Source: a virus. From it: a stretch of 36,852 nucleotides of DNA. The stretch is from the IMG/VR virus record IMGVR_UViG_3300042303_000322, positions 1 to 36,852 of that record, one strand, 5' to 3'. Numbering within the stretch: the first letter of the stretch is position 1; each line of letters starts with the position of its first letter. Shown piece by piece: positions 12,783-21,049 of this stretch. The notes below the pieces were generated by a model. That model was given only the letters and a program-made list of their open reading frames with translations, did no database searches and was not told the DNA's origin. A program made the translations under genes and the position numbers.

Positions 12783-14533
12783 CTTACAACTGTTTTACTT
12801 CTTTGGTTAATTCCTGCAACCATTGCTTGTTCTATTTCTTCTAACGGAAGAAGTGGAGACATCTCCTCTAATAGTCCTGCTTGGATTGTACTATCTTCTA
12901 GCTTCATTCCTCTTACCTTAGGAATAAATTCTTGATTTGGATCCATAAATACTTCCATGATAGCCTGGCCTTCAAATGCTAAGAAGTCATCTACGTTATC
13001 TTCTGTGAAGTATTCAAAATCAAATGCATGTGCTACTTTTTTATAATCAGGAAGTGTTACTCCTGTCTCTTTGTCAACACAAGTACGTGCTCCTTTAAAT
13101 AACATATTCTGAGTATGTTTGATCATTAAGTATCCGTCATTGTTGAATATGATAATCTTTACTGGAAGGTTATGTGTCTTAATTGTTTGTAACTCTTGTA
13201 TGTTCATCATCATACCTCCATCACAATTTAAACACATCACTGGTCTTTCTCCAAATCCAGCTCCAACTGCTGCTGCTAATCCATATCCCATCTCTCCTAA
13301 TCCTAGAGAGGTAAACATCTTTTGGTTAGGTTTAATTCTCCATCCATAGAATCCACTTAATAAAGCTGTTCCCATATCAGTAACGATTGTATAATTGTCC
13401 GATACTTTTTGTGAGAATTTATCAATAAATGTATATGAATTGGTAGGGTCTGCTAAATGCTCAGGCATTACTAAAGGATACTTTTCTTTAATTTGATTAC
13501 AGTATTGTATCCATTCCTCTATTTCAATCTCAGCTTTCCATTTAGAATTTAAACTTGTAAGTAATTCTCCTACATCTGCTTTTATATTCTTTCCGTTGAA
13601 CTTATTAATTTCTGTATCATCTACATCAACATGAATGATATTAGCATATGGAGCAAAGTCTTCTCTTTTGTAGCCTGTCTGAAGTAATGATAGTCTGCTT
13701 CCTAATACAATTAGTAAATCAGAGTTCTGTACTATAAAGTTAGCTGCTCTCTGACCCTGTACTCCTGGTCTTCCGAAATAGTTAGGATCATTATCATCAA
13801 GTAAGTCTACTGCTGACCAGCTTAATACTGTTGGTATGTTATAGTCTCCTACAAATTGTTTAAATAATTCTTCTGCTTTAGCTAGCTTAACGCCGTGACC
13901 TCCTAGTATAACTGGTCGCTCTGCTTGTGAAAGTGCAGAGAGGATATAGTCTGTATCAGAAGAAGTCTCAGGGTATATTTCTACAATTGGAGTTACTTTT
14001 ATTTCTACTTCTTCTATCATTTTACTTTGAACATCGAAAGGTACTTCCAGGAATACTGGCCCTGGTCTACCTTCTTGTGTTAAAGCAAATGCAAAAGGCA
14101 TTATTGAATGTAAGGTATTTTCTGTAAGTACATAAGACATTTTAGTACAGTTTTCATATGCTTTAGTTGCATCATAACCTTGTACTCCAAACATTCTCAT
14201 ATCTTTATATTCAGCTAAGTAGTAGGATTGTTCTTGTCCTGAGATAGTTATTCCTGGAATGGAGTCAGCCCAGTTGGAAAGAATTCCTGTTGAAGCATTT
14301 GATGCTCCTCCTCCTGCTGTTACTAATGCAACAGCCATCTTTCCGGTTGAACGGTAATAAGCTCCCATAGCCATTACAGCGGCTTGTTCATGATGTACCG
14401 ATACCAATTTGATACTTCCTTCTTCTAATATCGAATTGAATATGTGAGAATTAGCTGAGCCAATTATTCCAAATACAATCTCTATCTTATTAGCTTTAAG
14501 GTATTGAACGATTACATCACTTACTTTTACCAT
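12779..14533 (-). CDS. ThDP-dependent acetolactate-synthase-like enzyme, YerE-like candidate
   Basis: 584 aa with the three ThDP-enzyme domains. The pyrimidine-binding domain has HHEQAAVMAMGAYYRSTGK (cofactor-activating Glu49) and TAGGGASN. The middle domain (about 190-330) reads AERPVILGGHGVKLAKAEELF and LLIVLGSRLSL. The PP domain has LGLGEMGYGLAAAVGAGFG and the motif NCDGGMMMNIQELQTI ... IFNND (normally GDG-x~25-NN). The family decarboxylates pyruvate and transfers an acetyl group; YerE does this onto a CDP-3,6-dideoxy-4-keto sugar. With RfbH and SDR genes nearby, a two-carbon-branched sugar is the likely product. True acetolactate synthase is less likely, because no other branched-chain gene is present. 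Confidence 0.82.
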   Translation of the reverse strand: MVKVSDVIVQYLKANKIEIVFGIIGSANSHIFNSILEEGSIKLVSVHHEQAAVMAMGAYYRSTGKMAVALVTAGGGASNASTGILSNWADSIPGITISGQEQSYYLAEYKDMRMFGVQGYDATKAYENCTKMSYVLTENTLHSIMPFAFALTQEGRPGPVFLEVPFDVQSKMIEEVEIKVTPIVEIYPETSSDTDYILSALSQAERPVILGGHGVKLAKAEELFKQFVGDYNIPTVLSWSAVDLLDDNDPNYFGRPGVQGQRAANFIVQNSDLLIVLGSRLSLLQTGYKREDFAPYANIIHVDVDDTEINKFNGKNIKADVGELLTSLNSKWKAEIEIEEWIQYCNQIKEKYPLVMPEHLADPTNSYTFIDKFSQKVSDNYTIVTDMGTALLSGFYGWRIKPNQKMFTSLGLGEMGYGLAAAVGAGFGERPVMCLNCDGGMMMNIQELQTIKTHNLPVKIIIFNNDGYLMIKHTQNMLFKGARTCVDKETGVTLPDYKKVAHAFDFEYFTEDNVDDFLAFEGQAIMEVFMDPNQEFIPKVRGMKLEDSTIQAGLLEEMSPLLPLEEIEQAMVAGINQRSKTVVR

Positions 14534-15483
14534 ATGAATTTTTCTCTATAATATTCTACAACATTTTTTAATTCCAAGTCAAAGTCAATTGTAGGTTTCC
14601 ATCCTAATGCTCTTAATTTATCATCATTTAAGGCATACCTAACATCTTGTCCTTGTCTATTACATTTTAGGTCTAAGTTAGCTTCTATGTCTACTCCTAA
14701 ATCCTTATAGTACAATATAAGAACTTTTTTAATAGTATCCAAATTAGTTTGCTCAAATCCTCCACAAATATTATAGATTTCATTCTGCACTCCTGATTCA
14801 ATAATTCTAATTACAGCCTCAGCTGTATCCTGGGCATGGAGCCAGTTTCTAATTGGAGTACCGTTATTGTGTAGAGGAATCTTTTTACCAAGTCGTAAGT
14901 ACTTACAGGCTTTAGGTATTAACTTCTCTACATACTGCCCTATTCCGTAATTGTTTGTTGGCCTTATTATAATATAAGGAAGTTTGTAAGTTCTTGCCCA
15001 AGCTGTTATTAGCATATCTGCTGCAGCTTTAGTAGCTGAGTATGGATTAGATGGTTTAAGTATGTCAGTCTCGATATGCTCTCCTTCTTCGATATCTCCA
15101 TAAACTTCGTCTGTACTAAAGTGAAGGAGTGTAGGCTTAGTAGCATTCTCTCCTCTATGATTTTTTATTAACTCTAGTAGATTGTGAACTCCATTTACAT
15201 TTGAATGTACAAATACATCCGAATCCATTATAGAGTTTCCTACATGAGTCTCAGCTGCTGTATTAATTATATAGTCACAGTCATATAGGAACTTCAAATC
15301 ATTTATATCACAATCTACAAATGAAAAGTTTTCATACTCTTTAAACTCTTTTAATAAGTCTTTATTAGCTGCATAGGTCTTCTTATCAACTCCCTTAACG
15401 TACCATCCTCTATCTAAACACTTCCTTGTTACGTAGGATCCAATAAATCCTAAACAACCGGTAACGTAAACTACTTTTTTCAT
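14527..15483 (-). CDS. RmlB-like NDP-glucose 4,6-dehydratase (SDR)
   Basis: 318 aa. NAD motif TGCLGFIGSYV (9-19); NTAAETHVGNSI (RmlB-type 'HaAAeSHVDrSI'); active-site FSTDEVYGDIEEG with the Asp-Glu pair of dehydratases; PYSATKAAADMLITA with Tyr-x3-Lys; RPTNNYGIGQYVEKLIP; and RNWLHAQDTAEAV. This is the RmlB pattern: NDP-glucose becomes NDP-4-keto-6-deoxyglucose, the feedstock of 6-deoxy and 3,6-dideoxy sugars. Usual RmlB is slightly longer (about 340-360 aa). It overlaps the ThDP enzyme gene by 7 nt. Whether the donor is dTDP or CDP is not visible. Confidence 0.85.
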   Translation of the reverse strand: MKKVVYVTGCLGFIGSYVTRKCLDRGWYVKGVDKKTYAANKDLLKEFKEYENFSFVDCDINDLKFLYDCDYIINTAAETHVGNSIMDSDVFVHSNVNGVHNLLELIKNHRGENATKPTLLHFSTDEVYGDIEEGEHIETDILKPSNPYSATKAAADMLITAWARTYKLPYIIIRPTNNYGIGQYVEKLIPKACKYLRLGKKIPLHNNGTPIRNWLHAQDTAEAVIRIIESGVQNEIYNICGGFEQTNLDTIKKVLILYYKDLGVDIEANLDLKCNRQGQDVRYALNDDKLRALGWKPTIDFDLELKNVVEYYREKFIW

Positions 15484-15510
15484 CTTTATAAAATTATCTT
15501 TTTATGTTAT

Positions 15511-16539
15511 TTAGTTAAAATTTAGTTGCATACTTCCCAGTTGGTAGCTACCTGATAGTATTGTATCCTGTATAATATACGGTAATGATTGTATATATCC
15601 TACATCTTCTTGAGATATTTGCAGTCCGTCTACTATTAGCTCTACTGTACTAGGTTCACTTATTAAGGATAGGTACTCTTGTAATGATTCACTACAGTTT
15701 GTGTGTTTAATTAAGACTGGTATCTTCTTATATGGAATACCTGCTGACATTGTATACTGTCTGAAGTAATTGAATTCTACCTTCCATTTCTTAACAAACA
15801 ACTTATGAGTGATACTCTCAGCTACCCTACTCTCCGGAGTTCCTCTAGAGGTTAGGCTTACCATATGATATACTAAACTATCTAGTACCTGTATAAACCT
15901 AAAGTTTGCTAGGTGTAGCCGTACCATTAAGTCACTGTCTTCAAAGAAATAGGGTTGAAAGGTTTCATCAAATCCTCCTATACTTAATATACTCTTAGTA
16001 CTTCCCACCATAAAAAATCCTCCAAAAGGAGATTCTACTGTTCTGTGTTCTAAGGTCTGTACATACTTTTCTGTATATTTATTAAAGTTCTCTACTACAA
16101 ACGTATCTAAGCTTCTACCAAAATCCCTAATTGGTGCTGTTGCTGAATCGATGTTGCCAAATACTGGAGGCTCTATTGCAGTGAAGTTACAAAACTGACT
16201 TTCGCTTATATGGGGTAATATGTTTTCTAGAAAGTTAGGAGCAATAAAAGTATCATCATGTAGAAATACAAAATATGGCTTAGAGCAGTTTTTTAATGCT
16301 ATATTATATCCCCTACTAACATACACTCTTTCCGAAGTTGGAATCTCCAGTAGGTTTATATCTTCTCTATTTAGTAATAAAACACCAGTGTTATCATATA
16401 CTACTACTATTTCATTTTCCGGGTATTGTAGCCTTATTGACCTGTAGGCTTCTCTTAGTCTATTCTCATCTCTTGCTGCAGTTACGATCAAGAAGCTAAA
16501 CTCAGCTAAAGTAGGTAGAGCATTTTTCTGTAAATTCAT
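15511..16539 (-). CDS. Family 2 glycosyltransferase
   Basis: 342 aa GT-A enzyme. Nucleotide-binding start FSFLIVTAARDENRLREAYR, VVVYDNTG, then the metal DxD region PYFVFLHDDTFIAPNFLEN (about 90-108), and the acceptor-site loop ESPFGGFFMVGS followed by GGFDETFQPYFFEDSDLMVR, where FFEDSD is the catalytic-base ED motif. The start codon is placed inside the upstream gene (38-nt overlap), because no in-frame ATG exists between it and the conserved FLIVTAARDEN core. It probably transfers one sugar of the glycan built by this island; donor unknown. Confidence 0.82.
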   Translation of the reverse strand: MNLQKNALPTLAEFSFLIVTAARDENRLREAYRSIRLQYPENEIVVVYDNTGVLLLNREDINLLEIPTSERVYVSRGYNIALKNCSKPYFVFLHDDTFIAPNFLENILPHISESQFCNFTAIEPPVFGNIDSATAPIRDFGRSLDTFVVENFNKYTEKYVQTLEHRTVESPFGGFFMVGSTKSILSIGGFDETFQPYFFEDSDLMVRLHLANFRFIQVLDSLVYHMVSLTSRGTPESRVAESITHKLFVKKWKVEFNYFRQYTMSAGIPYKKIPVLIKHTNCSESLQEYLSLISEPSTVELIVDGLQISQEDVGYIQSLPYIIQDTILSGSYQLGSMQLNFN

Positions 16540-17347
16540 GTAACTGTTTTATTGTTAATGTTTCAATCTCTTCTACTTCTTCTAAAAATTCATTACGGAT
16601 ACTTCTGGCTCTGGGTAGATCGTCTATTCCATAGGCTACATACTTGCTTAGTGCAAATCCTTTTAGAAAATGTTCTTTCTCGGTCCAACTATTTGGAAGC
16701 ACTATGGCCTCTGTACCGCATAGTAGGCTCTGTATTGTTAAGTAGGTATATGTATCGTAGCAGTAGAATGCTTTAGATCTATTAAATATATCAGAAAGAG
16801 AGGCTAAATCTCCTGCTGCATGATACGGAAGAAACAAACTATCCTTAGGGTGTTTGTAATTTACTTCTTGTACTAACCCTTGAGCTTTTCTTAAAGTCCA
16901 ACTAGTAATAGTCCTTTCTAAGTTTCTATTAAAAAAGATATCCCTATGCTGCTCTCCTATATACAGTTGATTTTCTAAATGCTTAGTAAACTCAGAAGAC
17001 TTATAAAAAGGAATATACCAAAACCATAGGTCCTTGCTAGACCATGTAGCAGCAACATCCTTGGTAGGAGGTCCTATCATCCACCTAACTACGTTTGGTG
17101 CATTGAGGTAGTTACCGTTCCAGCTTTCAGGGTACACTACTATGGCCTCTTCCAGATTATCTAGTATGTCTTGTGTAATCATTTTGGTATTATACCCCTC
17201 ATACATGCCGAATGGTTCATTAAAATTTACTGGTATTAGATATGCGTCGTATCCATTTTCATTTAGAAGGTGACAAAGTTTATGTAAAACCTTTAAGCCT
17301 CCTATTCCCATATCAAACCCATGTGTACTTATTACAAATTTTTTCAT
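16502..17347 (-). CDS. Glycosyltransferase-like protein (GT-B, possibly WavQ-like)
   Basis: 281 aa. The N-terminus STHGFDMGIGGLKVLHKLCH followed by LLNENGYDAYLIP matches GT-B enzymes that open with a 'GGxxVLHxLCxxLNxxGxdAyl' loop. The C-terminal nucleotide-sugar part has FYCYDTYTYLTIQSLLCGTE, in which D-x2-Y-x3-E/Q substitutes for the usual E-x7-E. A conserved Trp-rich middle (VVRWMIGPPTKD, LWFWYIPFY) is typical of the same group. Likely a polysaccharide glycosyltransferase; smaller than standard GT4 enzymes (about 380 aa). Donor unknown. Confidence 0.7.
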   Translation of the reverse strand: MKKFVISTHGFDMGIGGLKVLHKLCHLLNENGYDAYLIPVNFNEPFGMYEGYNTKMITQDILDNLEEAIVVYPESWNGNYLNAPNVVRWMIGPPTKDVAATWSSKDLWFWYIPFYKSSEFTKHLENQLYIGEQHRDIFFNRNLERTITSWTLRKAQGLVQEVNYKHPKDSLFLPYHAAGDLASLSDIFNRSKAFYCYDTYTYLTIQSLLCGTEAIVLPNSWTEKEHFLKGFALSKYVAYGIDDLPRARSIRNEFLEEVEEIETLTIKQLHEFTEKCSTYFS

Positions 17348-17348
17348 A

Positions 17349-18659
17349 CTATTTACTGAAGAATTTATCTACAATTGTTCCAATGTATTCTATTTGTTCC
17401 AATGTAATGATTGGTGAGCATCCTAAGAAGAAAGTATCTGTTGTTACTTTTCTTGATACTGGATATTTCTCAATAACTTCTTTTGAATCAATTAAATGTG
17501 AATAGCCTGGCTGTAACATAATGTTACCTGCAAAGTAAGGTCTTGTTTGAATCTTATTTGCTTCTAAGTATTGACAGAATTCAGATCTTGTAAATCCTAC
17601 TCCGTCTCTTAATGTTAATGCTACTGCAAACCAATCTGGATCTGATTTATCTGTAGCTTTAGGAAGGATAAATTTATCTTCATACTTCTTAAAGATGTCA
17701 ACAATTGCTTTATGATTTCTTCTTCTCAGTACTCCAATCTCTTCTAACTTACCTAACTGAACATTACCCATTGCTGCTTGTAACTCTGTAGGTTTTAAAT
17801 TGTATCCAATCTCTTCATAAGTATATTTGTGATCAAAGATCTCATTAGGAAGACTTGGTAACCAATTACTAAATCTAATACCACATGAACCACATTCTAA
17901 AGCATTTGCTTTACCTTGACAGAAACACCCTCTACCCCAGTCTCTAAAACTTCTTAGTATCTTTTCTGTATGAGCATCTCCACAAGCTACAAATCCTCCT
18001 TCACCCATTGTAATGTGATGTGCTGGATAGAATGAGCATGAAGACATTTTACCAAATGATCCTAACATCTTACCATCGTATGTCGTTCCTAAAGCATCAC
18101 AACAGTCTTCTAATAGAATTAAATTATATTTGTTTACAATTTCCATTAATCGATCCATGTTAGGTGGATTACCTAATACGTGAGCAAATGTAATTATCTT
18201 TGCATCCGGATGATCAATGCATGCTTGCTCTACTTGATCTAAGTCTAGATTAAGAGATTCTAATTCAATATCAACAAAGATTGGTGTAAAGCCTACTTGA
18301 ATAGTAGGACTAAGTGTTGCAGGGAATCCTGCTATTGGAGTAATTACTTTTGTACCTTTTGGTAAGTTCATTCCTCTCTTAGATGTTAAGGCTAACATCA
18401 TTAGTAAATTAGCACTTGAACCGCTATTAACAATGACTCCAGTCTTCTGCCCTAATTTTTTAGGGAAACGTCTTTCAAACATTGCTCCTTCTTTTCCTAG
18501 AACTAACCATCCTTCAAGCATAGTCCTAACAACCGCTTGAGCTTCTTGACCATCGAAGTAAGGTCCAGCATATTGAACTAAGTCTTCTCCTGCTACCCAT
18601 TTCTTCTCGCTATCCTTCTTTGTAATGTACTCTTGTACTAAATTTAAAATACTATCCAT
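17349..18659 (-). CDS. rfbH: RfbH/E1-type CDP-4-keto-6-deoxyglucose 3-dehydrase
   Basis: 436 aa DegT/DnrJ/EryC1-fold enzyme. PMP/PLP site: NSGSSANLLMM (78-88), LLEDCCDALGTTYDG (182-196) and SFYPAHHITMGEGG (209-222). In this last motif the usual PLP lysine is His215, the hallmark of dehydrases rather than aminotransferases. Clustered cysteines after DWGRGC (C245, C247, C256, C259, with C186/C187) fit the [2Fe-2S] site of E1. The family removes the 3-hydroxyl of CDP-4-keto-6-deoxyglucose together with an E3 reductase. No E3 gene lies in the window. This step supplies the 3,6-dideoxy-4-keto substrate that a YerE-like enzyme would branch. Confidence 0.88.
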   Translation of the reverse strand: MDSILNLVQEYITKKDSEKKWVAGEDLVQYAGPYFDGQEAQAVVRTMLEGWLVLGKEGAMFERRFPKKLGQKTGVIVNSGSSANLLMMLALTSKRGMNLPKGTKVITPIAGFPATLSPTIQVGFTPIFVDIELESLNLDLDQVEQACIDHPDAKIITFAHVLGNPPNMDRLMEIVNKYNLILLEDCCDALGTTYDGKMLGSFGKMSSCSFYPAHHITMGEGGFVACGDAHTEKILRSFRDWGRGCFCQGKANALECGSCGIRFSNWLPSLPNEIFDHKYTYEEIGYNLKPTELQAAMGNVQLGKLEEIGVLRRRNHKAIVDIFKKYEDKFILPKATDKSDPDWFAVALTLRDGVGFTRSEFCQYLEANKIQTRPYFAGNIMLQPGYSHLIDSKEVIEKYPVSRKVTTDTFFLGCSPIITLEQIEYIGTIVDKFFSK

Positions 18660-18666
18660 AACTAAT

Positions 18667-19284
18667 TTATAATGTATCGTAATAATTATTCTGTTTCTCT
18701 TGTCTGTCGATTGTCTTTGGATGATATAGGCAATACATCTCCTCTGCTGGAAGTAGTGTGGATGTTTTAAATCCTTCTAGTACTTCGTGTACTCTGTTCT
18801 TCCATTTTATACTAGGATCATTTCTATAAATTCTCCATTGGTAGTCTGGGAAGTTTACCCAACCTTTATCATTTACATTCCATCCCCATTTCTGAATATG
18901 TTGAAGTGTTAGTCCTTCTACTGTATTAATTCTTGGTACAAGAAATACATCTACATCTTGATTAACTTCTAAGATGTACGGAAGGTTTACAATAAGGTCT
19001 TCAGTTGGAAGTTCGTCTGCATCTATTTGAAAGATGTACTTTCCTGTACAGTGTGATGTAAGTTCATTTTTCCAATCAGCAAAGTGTCCTTCAAACTTTT
19101 CACAGAATACTTCACAGTGATAAACTTGAGACTCTATGTAATCAAATACTTCATCTGTTCCGTTCTTCTCATCAAATAAAATAACTACTTCGTCTTCTTT
19201 ACGTTTAGTAAGAAGGAGGAAAGTCACTAAGCGTTTAATCTCCTCCAACTCATTACAAACTGTTATTGCATAACTTATTTTCAT
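18667..19284 (-). CDS. Family 2 glycosyltransferase, WaaE-like, 205 aa
   Basis: A compact GT-A enzyme: MKISYAITVCNELEEIKRLV, DEVVILFDEKNGTDEVFDYI, then GKYIFQIDADELPTEDLIV with a clear DxD (about 93-95), and YQWRIYRNDPSIKWKNRVHE ending in YHP. The 'QIDADE ... WRxYRnxpxIxWxnrVHE' series is shared with LPS-core beta-glucosyltransferases of the WaaE/KdtX type. It is the first gene of the long sugar operon behind the promoter at 19289-19319. The promoter box ends only 4 nt before the ATG, so the mRNA is probably leaderless. Confidence 0.82.
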   Translation of the reverse strand: MKISYAITVCNELEEIKRLVTFLLLTKRKEDEVVILFDEKNGTDEVFDYIESQVYHCEVFCEKFEGHFADWKNELTSHCTGKYIFQIDADELPTEDLIVNLPYILEVNQDVDVFLVPRINTVEGLTLQHIQKWGWNVNDKGWVNFPDYQWRIYRNDPSIKWKNRVHEVLEGFKTSTLLPAEEMYCLYHPKTIDRQEKQNNYYDTL

Positions 19285-19288
19285 CCTA

Positions 19289-19319
19289 TTAAGATAAGAA
19301 ATTTATTCTGATTCAGCAA
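19289..19319 (-). promoter_or_regulatory. Promoter TTG-N20-TATCTTAA of the sugar operon
   Basis: On the minus strand TTG (19319-19317), 20 nt, TATCTTAA (19296-19289). The TTG lies within the last codons of the 152-aa zinc-ribbon gene. The gap to the ATG at 19284 is 4 nt, predicting little or no leader. Confidence 0.72.
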
Positions 19320-19761
19320 CTTCTACATCAAAGAATTTGATAGCATCTAATGCTTCCATAAAATCTTCTTTCTCAAAATGTTTGATATTTTTCATATCCA
19401 TTTTAGTTGTCTGACCTTTTGGAAATTTAGCTTTCTCTTCTTCTAGAATCTCTACTGAGGTTACTGCTGCCCATCTCCAATTCTCTTTTGCTGTTCCGTC
19501 TAAGAATACCATTCCTTTATTTGGAAGAGTAACTGTAGAAGGGAACCATACTTTCTTATCTTCACTTACAAACATAAGATCTTTATAAAGTTCTGGTGAT
19601 GCTTCTAGTGTTTTGTTTACTAAATCTCCTCCTTCAACCATTAGAGTTGAAGTTGAATACCCGCATCCAAAGCAAAAGCTTGTTGTTACTTCTTCTGTTA
19701 CTGCTTGTTCATAGCAAGCATTTCCTCCACAATGTGGACAGATTGACATTTTTTCTTCCAT
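19303..19761 (-). CDS. Zinc-ribbon protein of unknown function, 152 aa
   Basis: The N-terminus has a zinc ribbon, CPHCGG at 8-13 and CFGCGYS about 20 residues later. The rest is an alpha/beta domain with PNKGMVFLDGTAKENWRWAA and an acidic C-terminus, similar in style to small phage proteins of unknown role. The start ATG overlaps the upstream glycosyltransferase stop by one base (TAATG); MSICPHCGG at codon 5 is an alternative. It is odd to find it between glycosyltransferases; it may belong to virion or tail assembly rather than sugar chemistry. Confidence 0.65.
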   Translation of the reverse strand: MEEKMSICPHCGGNACYEQAVTEEVTTSFCFGCGYSTSTLMVEGGDLVNKTLEASPELYKDLMFVSEDKKVWFPSTVTLPNKGMVFLDGTAKENWRWAAVTSVEILEEEKAKFPKGQTTKMDMKNIKHFEKEDFMEALDAIKFFDVEVAESE

Positions 19762-21047
19762 TATATTTTAGTTAATTTTGGTAGTTCTATTTTCTTAAGT
19801 TGAGGTAACTTTAACTGTACTTGCTTAGGGAATTCAGGAATGTACTGTGTTAGAAGAGTATCTAGCGTCTCTCTCATCTTATCATACGAGAACTCAGTTC
19901 TACTCTTATACCCCTGTCTTTTGGCTAATTCCTTATATGGTTTATAATCCTCAAATACATCCTTAAGAGCTTTTCCTACAAGAGCATCGTCTGGTGTAAA
20001 CCACTGGCTTTCTTGTAAGATCATTTTGTCTACAGCTGCTGATGGATGTACGTTTGTAAGAGTTCCTCCTATTTGTTTTGTATATCGATTATCAAGGAAG
20101 TCAATATGCCCTGACCATCCTGAAGCTATGATTGGTTTGTTTATTAAACTAAATTCTAGTAGAGGTCTTCCAAATCCTTCTCCTTTTGTTAAAGAGATCA
20201 TCGCCTTTACCTTACCGTGGTTGTATAGTTCATTTACTTCAGCATCAGACATTTCTCCATGTAGTACGTAAATGTTTGGTAACTTTCCCTTTACTGTCTT
20301 TCTGATTGCATCAATTTTATCCAACACTGCTTCCCTATCCATGATAGAGGTTCCTGCTCCTGCTTGTACTTTTAAAATAAGTGCCGGTTGATCTTTTTTA
20401 TTCTTAAATGTTTCTAAGAATGCTTTAATAGTGTATCCAATATTCTTTCTATCCTCTCCAAGAGACCCCTGAAGCCAGTGACCTACTGTTAGGAAGCAGA
20501 ACATTTCCGGTATAGTTGAAAGATCTAATGTGACTGGCCATGACAATGGTGCATACTTCTCTATATCAGCTCCTTCAAATAGAACTTCTACCTTTGTACT
20601 AAGTGCTAACTGTCCTGTTACTTGTCCTGTATTTGAATCTTGCATATTGAATTTACTATCTTCAAATACTTTCTTAGCATGTTGTGCTGATACTAATACT
20701 AAGTCCATTCTGTTACATCCTTCAATCCAGGAAGGATCACAGATTGTAGTTTCAATTCCTGCTGTTAGTCCAATATTGTATTTACCAACCTTTTGAAATT
20801 CATTCGGTACTGTAATTTGAATCCAGATGTCTGGCTGTTGTGTTAGTTGTGGTATAATTCTAGAGGCTAAAGATTCATTCTTATGATCTTTAAGATATCC
20901 AAATCTAGTACCTCCCCATCTTTGTGATAGGATCTTTACTTCGTACTTATCTGTATCGATAATTGATTGTACAAAGTCTCTTGCTCTTGCTCCATATCCT
21001 GAGTAAGTGTCTACTGGACAGCTTACTACTAATGTAGGTTTACTCAT
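19761..21047 (-). CDS. GT-B glycosyltransferase (GT4-like)
   Basis: 428 aa. The N-terminal domain opens SCPVDTYSGYGARARDFVQS, a glycine-rich acceptor loop. The C-terminal nucleotide domain has FLTVGHWLQGSLGEDRKNIG, YVLHGEMSDAEVNELYNHG and the E-x7-E motif TKGEGFGRPLLEFSLINKPI, followed by SGWSGHIDFL. This is the GT4 retaining-glycosyltransferase plan. It is preceded at 2 nt by a second GT-B gene of similar kind, so the two may act in sequence. It ends with a Pro/Lys/Leu repeat tail (KLPQLKKIELPKLTKI), unusual for the family. Donor and acceptor unknown. Confidence 0.82.
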   Translation of the reverse strand: MSKPTLVVSCPVDTYSGYGARARDFVQSIIDTDKYEVKILSQRWGGTRFGYLKDHKNESLASRIIPQLTQQPDIWIQITVPNEFQKVGKYNIGLTAGIETTICDPSWIEGCNRMDLVLVSAQHAKKVFEDSKFNMQDSNTGQVTGQLALSTKVEVLFEGADIEKYAPLSWPVTLDLSTIPEMFCFLTVGHWLQGSLGEDRKNIGYTIKAFLETFKNKKDQPALILKVQAGAGTSIMDREAVLDKIDAIRKTVKGKLPNIYVLHGEMSDAEVNELYNHGKVKAMISLTKGEGFGRPLLEFSLINKPIIASGWSGHIDFLDNRYTKQIGGTLTNVHPSAAVDKMILQESQWFTPDDALVGKALKDVFEDYKPYKELAKRQGYKSRTEFSYDKMRETLDTLLTQYIPEFPKQVQLKLPQLKKIELPKLTKI

Positions 21048-21049
21048 AA

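Noticed and set aside
13119-13349. Plus-strand frame of 76 codons
   Set aside because: Shadow of the ThDP-enzyme PP domain on the minus strand; Pro/Asn-rich nonsense translation.
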